64,000 bases of DNA from Amycolatopsis sp. 2-15. Lineage in GTDB: Bacteria; Actinomycetota; Actinomycetes; Mycobacteriales; Pseudonocardiaceae. Location of the stretch: contig NZ_CP127294.1 of assembly GCF_030285625.1 (NCBI RefSeq), positions 1,498,001 through 1,562,000 of the forward strand. The letters run 5' to 3'. This document shows, one piece after another, positions 39,405 through 47,879 of the stretch. Numbering within the stretch: position 1 is the first letter of the stretch; the number at the start of each line of letters is the position of its first letter. The notes under the pieces are model-generated. The model saw nothing but the letters and a program-made list of their open reading frames with translations. It did no database searches and was not told where the DNA came from. The position numbers and the translations under genes were made by a program.

Positions 39405-40719
39405 GGCGGACCAGCTTTCGGTACCAGGCGAAGGAGTCCTTCGGTGTGCGGCGCTGAGTCTCGTAGTCCACGTGCACGAGCCCGAAGCGGGGTGCGTAGC
39501 CCTTGGACCATTCGAAGTTGTCGAGCAGGGACCAGACGAAGTAGCCGCGCACGTCGACGCCGGCGTTCATAGCTTCGCGCAGGGCCCGGAGGTGGCCGTC
39601 GAGGAAGTCGATGCGTTCGGGGTCGTGGACTTGGCCGTCTGCGGCGGGTGCGTCGGCGAAGCTGCAGCCGTTTTCGGTGATGTAGACGGGCGGAAGGTGC
39701 TCGCGGTAGCGGTCCTGGAACGACACCAGCAGCTCGCGCAGTCCCTGAGGCACGATCGGCGAGTCGTTGGTGGTCATCGGGTAACCCTCGACCGGGCGCA
39801 GCTCGAACGGAAGAGGGTTCCCCTCGCCGGGTGCCGCGACGCCCTGGGGCTCGTAGTAGTTGACGCCGTAGAAGTCGAGCGGCTGGTGGATGGTGGACAG
39901 GTCGTCGGCGAAACCCTCGGGCAGGTGAGGGTGGATCTGCTCGGGGTAGGTGCCCAGCAGGACCGGGTCGGCGAAGGTGCGGTTGAGGAGAGCGTCGAGC
40001 CAGGTTTTGGCGGCTTCGGTTTTGTCGTCTTCGTCGGCGGGCCAGATGGGCGAGTGGTTGTTGGCCGTGCCGATGCTCTCGGCACCGGCGGCCCGCAGCG
40101 CCTGAGTGGCGAGGCCGTGGGCGAGGTTCTGGTGGTGGGCCGTCGGGAGCGCGTCGAGCAGGAGGAACCGGCCGGGCGCGTACTCGCCGATGCCGTAGCC
40201 GTAGATCGACATGACCATGGGCTCGTTGAGCGGGATCCACAGCTTCACCCGGTCGGCGAAGCGCTCGCCGAGGATGGCGGCGTACTCGGCGAAGTGGTGC
40301 GCGGTGTCGCGGTTGAGCCAGCCGCCGTCGTCTTCGAGCGCCTGGGGCGTGTCCCAGTGGTACAGCGTGACGGCGGGTGCGATGCCGGCGGCGCAGACGT
40401 CGTCGATGAGCTTGTCGTAGAAGGCGAGGCCGTCGGAGTTGGGTTTGCCGGTGCCGGTCGGCTGGATGCGCGGCCAGGCGGTGGACATCCGGTAGGCGCC
40501 CACACCGAGTTCCGCCATCAGGGCGATGTCTTCGGAGTAGCGGTGGTAGTGGTCCGCCGCTACCTTGGCGTCCTCACCGCGGGCGATCTTGCCGTCGGTC
40601 GCGGTGAAGGTGTCCCAGATGGACGGTCCGCGGCCGGCTTCGGCCGTGGCGCCTTCGATCTGGAACGCCGAGGTCGAGACACCCCACAGGAATTCGGGCG
40701 GGAAGGTCGGATAGTTCAC
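39397..40719 (-). CDS. GH1 beta-glucosidase
   Basis: A 440-residue retaining glycosidase with the usual family length. The acid/base Glu is E166 in LWIPLNEP and the nucleophile is E349 in YITENG. The N-terminal signature FPPEFLWGVSTSAFQIEGAT and the aglycone-site Trp motif (SLLDNFEWSKGYAPRFGL) are intact. It has no signal peptide, so it works on imported disaccharide in the cytoplasm. GTG start. It is first in an operon with the SLC45-like transporter and divergent from a TetR regulator, which probably controls both. Confidence 0.95.
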   Translation of the reverse strand: MNYPTFPPEFLWGVSTSAFQIEGATAEAGRGPSIWDTFTATDGKIARGEDAKVAADHYHRYSEDIALMAELGVGAYRMSTAWPRIQPTGTGKPNSDGLAFYDKLIDDVCAAGIAPAVTLYHWDTPQALEDDGGWLNRDTAHHFAEYAAILGERFADRVKLWIPLNEPMVMSIYGYGIGEYAPGRFLLLDALPTAHHQNLAHGLATQALRAAGAESIGTANNHSPIWPADEDDKTEAAKTWLDALLNRTFADPVLLGTYPEQIHPHLPEGFADDLSTIHQPLDFYGVNYYEPQGVAAPGEGNPLPFELRPVEGYPMTTNDSPIVPQGLRELLVSFQDRYREHLPPVYITENGCSFADAPAADGQVHDPERIDFLDGHLRALREAMNAGVDVRGYFVWSLLDNFEWSKGYAPRFGLVHVDYETQRRTPKDSFAWYRKLVRHE

Positions 40720-40757
40720 CGGCGGAACACACCTTTCTCATCCGGCCACCCGGTCGG

Positions 40758-40778
40758 GTGAACGTGAAAAGTTCTCAC
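40758..40778. promoter_or_regulatory. Imperfect dyad between GH1 operon and TetR gene
   Basis: GTGAAC (40758-40763) and GTTCTCAC (40771-40778) form an imperfect inverted repeat (GTGA..AC against GTGAGAAC) in an AT-richer patch. It is 39 nt before the beta-glucosidase start and 118 nt before TetR. A TetR- or LacI-type operator is plausible. Confidence 0.35.
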
Positions 40779-40895
40779 ATGCTAGGTCGTCACTCGTCCA
40801 GGGGGAAGCCCACAAGGGCGCTAAAGTCCCAGATCAGACGAGTGGTTCCGTCGGCACCGGCGGAACAGGGAAGCGAGAAGGACCGAGGAACGAGA

Positions 40896-41522
40896 GTGTC
40901 GGAGACCCAGGCGGAGACCACTCCGCTGCGGCGCAAGCCCGTGCAGCAGCGCAGCGCCAAGCGCGTGGAGCAGATGCTCGACGCCAGCGCGCAGCTCATC
41001 GACGAGCTCGGCTACGACGCGCTGACGACCACGCTGATCGCCAAACGCGCGAACGTCGCGGTGGGCTCGCTGTACCAGTTCTTCCCCGACAAGCGGGCCG
41101 TCGTCCAGGCGCTGACGCAGCGCAACCTGGAGCGCTTCGTGGCCGCCGTGAACGAGCGGCTGAAGGAGCTCAACCCCGAGCACTGGTGGAACATCGTCGA
41201 CTCCGTGCTCGACATCTATCTGAAGATGCACCGCGAGATCCCGGGCTTCTCCAAGGTCCACTTCGGTGACGTCATCGACGTCCAGCTCCTCGACGAGGAG
41301 CGCGACAACAACTCCGTGATCGTCGACTCGCTGGTGGACATCCTGCGCGTGCAGGTCAACCGACCGGCGGACGAGCTCCGGTTCGCCATCGCCATCGCCA
41401 ACGAGACGGCCGATGCGCTGCTGAAGCTGGCGTTCCGCCGCGACCCGCAGGGCGACGAGCGGATCGTGGCGGAGGCCAAGCACGTGGTGAAGGGCTACTT
41501 GGCGAGCAAGTTCGGCGAGTGA
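40896..41522 (+). CDS. TetR family regulator
   Basis: A 208-residue regulator. The N-terminal TetR HTH reads VEQMLDASAQLIDELGYDAL then TTTLIAKRANVAVGSLYQFFPDK, with the conserved YQFFPDK end. The all-helical C-terminal domain (about 75-205) binds the inducer. GTG start at 40896 follows GAGGAACGAGA. It is divergent from the beta-glucosidase/transporter operon, the most likely target. Its 3' end overlaps the frameshift-corrected MerR gene by 28 nt. Confidence 0.92.
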   Translation: MSETQAETTPLRRKPVQQRSAKRVEQMLDASAQLIDELGYDALTTTLIAKRANVAVGSLYQFFPDKRAVVQALTQRNLERFVAAVNERLKELNPEHWWNIVDSVLDIYLKMHREIPGFSKVHFGDVIDVQLLDEERDNNSVIVDSLVDILRVQVNRPADELRFAIAIANETADALLKLAFRRDPQGDERIVAEAKHVVKGYLASKFGE

Positions 41523-42363
41523 TGGCGGGCGGCTTTCTCGAACCACTCGAGGGCCGGGGTGAGCGGGGTTGGCGCGGCCAGCCGTTGATCGTGGCCAGTA
41601 GCCGGAGGTAGTGGTCCCGGCGGGCGTCTTGGGCTTGGTTGATGCGGACCAGGTCTTGCCGGGTCGGGTTGATGCGGTGGACGGCTTGAGCGCCTTCTGG
41701 TCCTTTGGGGTCTGCTTCATGGTTGATTCCGGCGACTTCGGCGATGACGTCTTTGGCCGGGGTTCGAGTGCGGGGCTGGGCGGCGGCCAGGTTGTGGAGT
41801 GTGGCGCGGAAGTCCGGATCTTGGGTGAGCTCGGCGAGCTCGACCCAGGCGTCGACCTGGTCGGGGGTCGGATCGTCGGGGAGCTCCGGGGTGAGGCTGC
41901 GTTTGGGGCCCGCCACCTGCGCGCCGAGCCCGCCGAAGACTTCGTCGAGGAACTCACCGATCAGCTTCCGCCGCTCCCGTGCCGACATCGCGGCCAGCTC
42001 ATGCACCATCTCGACTTCCTCCCAACCGACCCCACTGCGTGCGACGGCCAACAGAACCGCGCGCCGCACTTGGAGCACCTTGATCGTCGCTTGGATCGCC
42101 TCAGCCTCTCCGGCCGCGACGTCGCTCAGCTCGGCTTCTCGTCCGACGACGGCTCGAATGGTCTTCAGCCCGACGCCGAGCGCCCGCAAGGTCCGGACCA
42201 AGCCGAGCCTTTTTGCCGCATCCGCGCGGTACCGCCGCCGCCCGGCCGAATCCCGGCCGGCCGGGGGAACCAGCCCGAGGTCGGAGTAGTAGCGGACCGC
42301 CTTGACCGACAACTTGGCTCGCCGGGCGAGCTCGCCGATCGAGAGAAGTTCGTCGTCTTCCAC
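41495..42363 (-). CDS. MerR family regulator with an apparent 1-nt frameshift near the C-terminus
   Basis: GTG start at 42363. The N-terminal MerR winged helix is clear (LLSIGELARRAKLSVKAVRY, SDLGLVPPAGRDSAGRRRYR). A long helical domain follows (about 80-260). Near 41568, after LRLLATINGWP, the in-frame sequence becomes Arg/Pro/Ser-rich and runs on to 41356. The next frame instead reads APTPLTPALEWFEKAARHHS then PNLLAK and stops at 41495, matching the usual C-terminus of these MerR proteins. One missing base in TGGCCGCGCC explains it. Sequencing error or a real mutation are both possible. Divergent genes and target are unknown. Confidence 0.75.
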
Positions 42364-42494
42364 GGAGACAAGCGTGCCTGCTCCTCCAGTGGGAGGTGCA
42401 AGGATTTTCTGTTTGTCCACAGGAATTGTCCACAACTCGTGTCCGCTGTGGACAACTCGGCCGTTGCGGCCTCCCGGTCCCCCCGCGACTGACG

Positions 42495-43682
42495 TCAGCC
42501 GAAGTTCTTGTGTTCCCCGCGGTAAGTCGGGACGGTGCGGTCCAGTTGGTCGCCGCGCAGGAGGTGGTAGGCGTCGAAGCGTTCGGCGAGTTCGCCGGCC
42601 TTGGCGTGGCGGAGCCAGACGCGGTCGCCGAGGCGCAGGGTGCGGGCGGCGGGGCCCGTGACCGGGGTTTGGACCTCGCCGGCGCCTTCGAAGCCGAGGA
42701 GTTTCAGGCCGGCCGGGAGGTGGGGCGAGGGGACGCGCGAGGCGCCCGCGGGGCCCGAGGCGATGTAGCCGCCGGCGAACAGGGTGGCGACGTCGCGGGC
42801 CGGGCGGCGGACGACGGGCAGCGCGAAGAGCGCGGCGGGGCGTGGGTGGAAGCGGGAGTAGCCGTCGAACAACGTCGGCGCGACGAGGCCTGAGCCGGCG
42901 GCGATTTCGGTGACCGCGGGTTCCGCGCCGGTCGTTTCGATGCTGCCGGTGCCGCCGCCGTTGACGAACTCGAGGTCGGCGATGTCGCGCACGGCGCGGA
43001 CGACGGCACCGCGGCGGCGCGAGATTTCGGCAGCCGAGCGGCGCTGCATCCAGCCGATCACGGAGTTGGACACGCCACTGCCGGCCGCGTCGCCGAGGCC
43101 GGCGATCTGGCCTTCGTACGCCATCAGTCCTTTGAGCACGAAGCCTGGCCGCGCGGCGATTTCGCGGGCGAAGGACACGGCTTGTTTCACGGTGAACACC
43201 GGCGAACGCCGCGTGCCGACGTGGACGCCGGGCAGCGGGCGCCACGACGCGTCGAGCTCCAGGCACACGCGGATGTCCGGGTGGCCGTGGCCGAGGGCGG
43301 CGTCGACGAGGTCGAGGTGCTCCGTTGAGTCGACCATGATCGTGATGGCCGCGCGCGCTTCGTCCGACGCGGCGAGGCGGCGCAGCGCCTCGTGGTCGGC
43401 CGTGGGGTAGGCCACGACGATGTCGCGCGTCGTGCCCTGCTCCACGTGCCACCCGGCCTCGGCGAGCGAGTAGCACATCAGGCCCTCGAAGCCGTCGCGC
43501 GCGAGGACGCGTTCCAGCAGGTAGCGGCACCGGACCGATTTGCTGACCACCCGGATCGGCTTGCCGGCGGCACGACGCAGGAGATCGTCGGCGTTCGCGT
43601 CGAACGCATCGAGGTCGACGATCGCGAAGGGCGGATCGAGGTCCTTCGTCGCGAGGTCGTAGCCGTTCGGAGAGGTGGTCAC
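42495..43682 (-). CDS. Fold-type III PLP enzyme (amino acid deaminase/aldolase-like)
   Basis: A 395-residue protein with the alanine racemase-like N-terminal barrel (FAIVDLDAFDANADDLLRRA) and PLP lysine K48 in VVSKSVRC. The substrate/phosphate region holds FVNGGGTGSIETTG. The C-terminal domain (RLGDRVWLRHAKAGELAERF) resembles D-serine dehydratase/D-threonine aldolase members and supplies a metal-binding His. It would deaminate or cleave a beta-hydroxy D-amino acid. GTG at 43682 is chosen; an ATG at 43724 would add 14 residues. It is divergent from an FAD oxidase gene, so the two may share a promoter. Confidence 0.88.
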   Translation of the reverse strand: MTTSPNGYDLATKDLDPPFAIVDLDAFDANADDLLRRAAGKPIRVVSKSVRCRYLLERVLARDGFEGLMCYSLAEAGWHVEQGTTRDIVVAYPTADHEALRRLAASDEARAAITIMVDSTEHLDLVDAALGHGHPDIRVCLELDASWRPLPGVHVGTRRSPVFTVKQAVSFAREIAARPGFVLKGLMAYEGQIAGLGDAAGSGVSNSVIGWMQRRSAAEISRRRGAVVRAVRDIADLEFVNGGGTGSIETTGAEPAVTEIAAGSGLVAPTLFDGYSRFHPRPAALFALPVVRRPARDVATLFAGGYIASGPAGASRVPSPHLPAGLKLLGFEGAGEVQTPVTGPAARTLRLGDRVWLRHAKAGELAERFDAYHLLRGDQLDRTVPTYRGEHKNFG

Positions 43683-43785
43683 GGACTTACGGTACGACAA
43701 CAACGCTTGAAACGCGAATCTCATTCACTTACTGTTCCACCAACTACCTTCAACGACACTCAGCTCAGCGACGACAAGGTGCGCG

Positions 43786-45090
43786 ATGACTCCGTGGAGC
43801 AACTGGGCCGGCACCGCCAAGGCCTCCCCGCAACGGGTGCACCGGCCCCGCAGCACGGCGGAGGTCGCCGATGTCGTGAGCGGCATCGCCGGCTCCGGCC
43901 GCCGCGTGCGGCCGTGGGGCAGCGGCCACTCCTTCACGGCCATCGCCGTCGCCGAGAGCGACGCGCTCGACCTCACGCGCTGGACCGGCATCGAGACGGC
44001 CGACCTCGAAACGCACCGCGTGACCGTGCGCGCCGGAACCACGATCAAGCAGCTCAACGCCGAGCTCGACGGCCTCGGCCTGGCCATGACGAACCTCGGC
44101 GACATCGACGCACAGACCATCGCCGGCGCGATTTCCACCGGCACCCACGGCACCGGCGCGCGCTTCGGCGGCATCTCGGCGCAGATCGTCGGGCTGCAGC
44201 TCGTGCTCGCCGACGGCTCCGTCGTCACCTGCTCCGCCGACGAGCGCCCGGACCTGTTCAACGCCGCCCGCGTCGGGCTCGGGGCCCTCGGCGTGATCAC
44301 CACCGTCACCCTGCAGTGTGAACCCTCGTTCGTGTTAACCGCGCAGGAACGGCCCGAGCCGCTGGAGCAGGTGCTCGAAGGCTTCGACGAGTTCGCCGCC
44401 GCGTGCGACCACTTCGAGTTCTACTGGTTCCCCTACGGCAAAAACGCCCTGGTCAAGCGCAACAACCGGCAGCCGCTCGGCACCGAGCGCAGGCCGCTGT
44501 CGAAGGTGCGCCAGTTCGTGGACTACGAGCTCACGGAGAACGTCGCGTTCGGCGGCATCTGCCGGCTCGGCCGCGCCGTGCCGAAGCTCGTGCAGCCGCT
44601 CGGCGGGTTCGCCGCGCAAGTGTTGTCGGCGCGCGAGTACAGCGACCTCTCGCACCGCGTGTTCGTGACGCACCGCGGCGTGCGGTTCGTCGAGTCCGAA
44701 TACGCGGTTCCACGTGAATCACTGCTCGACGTGCTCGCCGAGCTGCGCGCGCTCGTGCCGCGGCTCGAGAACCCGGTGATGTTCCCCGTCGAGGTGCGCG
44801 TGGCCGCGGCCGACGACATCTGGCTGTCCACGGCGAACGGCCGCGACTCGGCCTACATCGCCATCCACCAGTTCGTCGGCATGCCCTACCGCGAATACTT
44901 CGCGGGCTTCGAGGCGATCGTCGCCCAGGTCGGCGGCCGCCCGCACTGGGGCAAGATGCACGACCTCGACGCCCACACCCTGCGCACGCGCTACCCGCAC
45001 TTCGACGATTTTCTGCGCGTGCGCAAGGAGTGTGACCCGGCCGGCACGTTCACCAACACGTACCTGGACCGGGTGCTCGGGCCGGCCTAG
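43786..45090 (+). CDS. D-arabinono-1,4-lactone oxidase family FAD enzyme
   Basis: A 434-residue oxidase. The N-terminal PCMH FAD-binding domain contains VRPWGSGHSF, GDIDAQTIAGAISTGTHGTG and GLGALGVITTVTLQ. The C-terminal ALO domain ends with RPHWGKMHDLD (HWxK motif) and KECDPAGTFTNTYLDRVLG. It oxidises a sugar lactone or alditol with O2. ATG at 43786 follows AAGGTG. Codon 184 (44335-44337) is the rare Leu codon TTA, which in filamentous actinomycetes makes expression depend on the bldA tRNA. It is divergent from the PLP enzyme and converges with the PRPP synthetase, overlapping by 4 nt. Confidence 0.92.
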   Translation: MTPWSNWAGTAKASPQRVHRPRSTAEVADVVSGIAGSGRRVRPWGSGHSFTAIAVAESDALDLTRWTGIETADLETHRVTVRAGTTIKQLNAELDGLGLAMTNLGDIDAQTIAGAISTGTHGTGARFGGISAQIVGLQLVLADGSVVTCSADERPDLFNAARVGLGALGVITTVTLQCEPSFVLTAQERPEPLEQVLEGFDEFAAACDHFEFYWFPYGKNALVKRNNRQPLGTERRPLSKVRQFVDYELTENVAFGGICRLGRAVPKLVQPLGGFAAQVLSAREYSDLSHRVFVTHRGVRFVESEYAVPRESLLDVLAELRALVPRLENPVMFPVEVRVAAADDIWLSTANGRDSAYIAIHQFVGMPYREYFAGFEAIVAQVGGRPHWGKMHDLDAHTLRTRYPHFDDFLRVRKECDPAGTFTNTYLDRVLGPA

Positions 45091-46046
45091 ATCGGCTCGA
45101 ACAGCGAGCTGACCGACTCGCCGTTGTGGATCCGCCGCATCGCCTCGGCCATCGCCGGCGCGATCGACAGGATCTTCAGCTTCTCGCTGCGCTCCTCCAC
45201 CGCGACGGGCACGGTGTTGGTGCAGACGATCTCCAGCACGTCCTCCTGGCTGCCGATCCGGTCGATCGCCTTGTCCGCGAACAACCCGTGGGTACAGGCG
45301 ACGCGGATCGTGCGCGGCTTCAGCTCCCGCAGGCGGTCGAGCAGCTCCAGCACGGTGCTGCCGCGCGCGATCTCGTCGTCGAGCACGATCACGTCGCGGC
45401 CGGCGATGTCGCCGATCACCGACGTGATCTCCACGCGGTCGTCGGCGTAGCGCTGCTTCGTGCCCGACGCGACGCGCGCGCCGAGCAGCCGCGCGAAGTG
45501 CGCGGCCTCCTTCGCGTTGCCGAGATCGGGCGAGACGACGGTGGCGTTGGACAGGTCGTACTGCCGGAAGTGCCGCGCCAGCTCGTGCAGCGCGTGCAGG
45601 TGGTCGACGGGCACCGAGAAGAAGCCGTGGACCTGCGGCGAGTGCAGCGTCATGGCGAGCACGCGGTCGGCGCCGGCGGTGACCATGAGGTCGGCCACGA
45701 GCCGGCCGCCGATGGAGATGCGCGGCGCGTCCTTCTTGTCCGAGCGCGCGTACGCGTAGTGCGGCATCACCACGGAGATGCGGGCCGCCGACGCGCCGCG
45801 CGCCGCGTCGAGCATCAGCAGCAGCTCCACCAGGTGCTCCTGCACCGGCTTCACCAGCGGCTGGATGATGTAGACGTCGCGTTCGCGGCAGTTGGCCTGC
45901 AGCTGCACCTGGAGGCAGTCGTTGGCGAAGCGTTCGAACTGCACCGGGAGCAGCGGAACCCCGAGGTGGGTGCAGATCTCCGCCGCCAGTTCGGGATGAG
46001 CGCTACCACTGAAAACCGCGATGTCCCGCAAGGAAGGATTCCCCAT
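45087..46046 (-). CDS. Ribose-phosphate pyrophosphokinase (divergent paralogue)
   Basis: A 319-residue PRPP synthetase-like protein with both phosphoribosyltransferase-fold halves (FSGSAHPELAAEICTHLGVP; TVVSPDLGNAKEAAHFARLL). The catalytic flexible-loop region is YARSDKKDAPRISIGGRL. The PRPP loop reads VIVLDDEIARGSTVLELLDR instead of the usual DDMIDTAGT. That change and weaker conservation around it suggest a secondary, non-housekeeping synthetase that makes PRPP for a specialised pathway. It still has the His region LHSPQVHGFFSVPVDHL. It converges with the ALO gene. Confidence 0.85.
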   Translation of the reverse strand: MGNPSLRDIAVFSGSAHPELAAEICTHLGVPLLPVQFERFANDCLQVQLQANCRERDVYIIQPLVKPVQEHLVELLLMLDAARGASAARISVVMPHYAYARSDKKDAPRISIGGRLVADLMVTAGADRVLAMTLHSPQVHGFFSVPVDHLHALHELARHFRQYDLSNATVVSPDLGNAKEAAHFARLLGARVASGTKQRYADDRVEITSVIGDIAGRDVIVLDDEIARGSTVLELLDRLRELKPRTIRVACTHGLFADKAIDRIGSQEDVLEIVCTNTVPVAVEERSEKLKILSIAPAMAEAMRRIHNGESVSSLFEPI

Positions 46047-46089
46047 CTCTGTGGTCCGGTGGGTACGGATCCAATCCTAGAGGTGCAGG

Positions 46090-46740
46090 TCAGAGCGCCG
46101 AGATCGCGTCCGCGATCGAGTCCTCACCGGAGATCAGCTCAAGGGTGCGACGCGCGGTGGCCGGCGCGTCGAGCAGGGCGACGACCACGGCGGCGACGTC
46201 CTCCCGCGGCACGGCGGCGCGGCCGGTCTTGGGGGCGATCTTGACGTTGCCGCTGCCGGAGTCGTTGGTCAGCTCGCCGGGGCGCAGGATCGTCCAGTCG
46301 AGGTCGCGGGCCTTCAGATCTTCCTCCGCCGCCGCCTTCGCGTGCAGGTAGGCGCGGAAAACGGGCTCGAGGCCCGGCGCGTCGGGAGTGTCGGCGCCCA
46401 TGGAGCCGATCTGGATGAATCGCCGGACGCCCGCGCTCTGGGCCGCCTCGGCGAACAGCGCCGCGGCCCCACGGTCGACAGTGTCCTTGCGCGCCGCGCC
46501 ACTGCCCGGTCCGGCGCCCGCGGCGAACACCGCCGCGTCGGCCCCACGGAGTACCTCGGCGACCGCGTCCACATCGGACTGCTCCAGGTCGAGCACCACG
46601 GTCTCGGCGCCGGCCGCGAGCAGGTCGCCTTCGTGATCGGGGTTGCGCACGATCCCGACGGGCTGATCACCCCGCTCGGACAGCAGCTTCTCGAGACGAA
46701 GGGCGATCTGACCGTGTCCACCGGCAATGACGACTCGCAT
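46090..46740 (-). CDS. NAD(P)-binding atypical SDR-like protein
   Basis: A 216-residue Rossmann protein (VVIAGGHGQIALRLEKLLSE) of the NmrA/YwnB-like atypical SDR group. It contains VLDLEQSDVDAVAEVLRGAD, FIQIGSMGADTPDAP and WTILRPGELTNDSGSG. There is no SDR catalytic Tyr-x3-Lys in the usual place, so it may act as a NAD(P)H-dependent isomerase or reductase or as a redox sensor. It sits 43 nt upstream of the PRPP synthetase, possibly as part of one transcript. Confidence 0.85.
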   Translation of the reverse strand: MRVVIAGGHGQIALRLEKLLSERGDQPVGIVRNPDHEGDLLAAGAETVVLDLEQSDVDAVAEVLRGADAAVFAAGAGPGSGAARKDTVDRGAAALFAEAAQSAGVRRFIQIGSMGADTPDAPGLEPVFRAYLHAKAAAEEDLKARDLDWTILRPGELTNDSGSGNVKIAPKTGRAAVPREDVAAVVVALLDAPATARRTLELISGEDSIADAISAL

Positions 46741-46781
46741 GTCCGCGAGGGTAGCCGGATCGGGACGGACGCGCCGGGCGG

Positions 46782-47435
46782 TCAGTCGACGTCGGCGGGG
46801 ACTTCGGCGGTGCGCAGCAGCAGGTCGTAGGCCATCTCGTTGACCCAGCGCGACACAGGGTCCTCGGCGAGGAGGATGCGCTCGGTGCGGCCCTCGAGGT
46901 CGAGGTCGACCTGGGCGTGGGGGTCGGCGGTGGCGATGGCGAGCCCATACGCACGAGCGCGCGGCAGGCAGTTCGCCACGTAGTCTTCCGTCAGTACGGC
47001 AGGCGATGGGAGAACCATCGCGGCCTCGCCGTAACGTGCGAACGGAACCGCGGAGGCCATCGCGGTCCGCCAGTGCCGTGCGACCGCGAGGACGCCGATG
47101 ATCTCGGCGGCCGGCGCGGGTGCGGTCGCGGCCAGCTCTGGCCAGGTCCAGGTGTCGACGGTGGCGCGATCGGCGACGGGACCGACACCCATCGCGATCC
47201 GCTCCGCGTGCACGTCGGTGCGAAGCCGGGCGACGATGCTGACCTTGCGGCCGAGCAGGGTCGCCTCGGGCAGCACAACGCCGTTCCAGCCCAGCAGGGC
47301 CGCGGCCTTGCGCGCCAGTTCGTCGACGCTCGCGGGGAGCTCGATCGGCGGCACCACCCGGCTCGGCATCGACCGGCTGCGCTTCGCGCCGCCGGCGACC
47401 GTCGAGCGCTCGGTGTTCTGAGGTGTAGCCGCCAC
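46782..47435 (-). CDS. Hypothetical protein, 217 aa
   Basis: GTG start with GGAGG 7 nt upstream. The protein has a basic N-terminal 40 residues, then a mixed alpha/beta body (LGWNGVVLPEATLLGRKVSI; EIIGVLAVARHWRTAMASAV; VNEMAYDLLLRTAEVPADVD). No membrane segment, HTH or catalytic motif is seen. An acidic end suggests a soluble protein. It is adjacent to the NAD(P)-binding gene on the same strand with a 41-nt gap. I do not recognise the family. Confidence 0.65.
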   Translation of the reverse strand: MAATPQNTERSTVAGGAKRSRSMPSRVVPPIELPASVDELARKAAALLGWNGVVLPEATLLGRKVSIVARLRTDVHAERIAMGVGPVADRATVDTWTWPELAATAPAPAAEIIGVLAVARHWRTAMASAVPFARYGEAAMVLPSPAVLTEDYVANCLPRARAYGLAIATADPHAQVDLDLEGRTERILLAEDPVSRWVNEMAYDLLLRTAEVPADVD

Positions 47436-47879
47436 GAGTCCGCCTCCTTCAACAACCTGTACCCCTGTGTGCCTTGTGAAACGGGCACATGACTTGAGTA
47501 CCAGTGCGGCGGCACGGGGTCTTCACGTTGCGCGAGTGGCTGCGATCGGCGGCGCTCAGCGGTCGGTGACCGGTCGGTAGGCGGTCGGCGGACTTCGGCC
47601 CGACGGTGCCGCCAAGCGAGTGAGCCGGAGATGAGTGGCGTTACGGACCGCCTACGAACGGCTACCCGTGGACCGGAACTCAGCCGCGGCAAAGAGTCCA
47701 GCGGGTTACGCCGTTCGGCGCAACCAAGCTGTGTTCCACTGTGGACGTCGCAGCTGGGGAGGGGGTCACCCGGTTGGCGGTGACCTTCGCCGCAGCGGTG
47801 TCACCCGGGCCCGGATTAGGGTTTGTCGACCGTCGAATCCCGTCGAGTCCCGTCGAGTTCTGTCGCGTGAGGAGCGAGC
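47436..47879. other. Divergent intergenic region, 444 nt
   Basis: No supported ORF or RNA gene. It carries CGGTCGGT-type direct repeats around 47551-47585, a GTTCCACTGTGGAC partial dyad near 47732-47745, and the 10-bp tandem repeats next to the lyase gene. Promoters for the genes on both sides are expected here, but I cannot place them. Confidence 0.45.
47831..47860. repeat. Three 10-bp tandem repeats upstream of the CitE-like gene
   Basis: CGTCGAATCC, CGTCGAGTCC and CGTCGAGTTC follow one another, with a partial fourth unit (TGTCGCGTGA) running to the ribosome site GAGGAG. A 10-bp period places each unit on the same face of the helix, as for cooperative protein binding. They may also be a simple expansion. 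Confidence 0.6.

Noticed and set aside
41356..43530. Long fused minus-strand frame across MerR and the PLP enzyme
   Set aside because: It merges frames of two distinct genes through open but meaningless sequence. The real genes are supported by domain motifs in their own frames.
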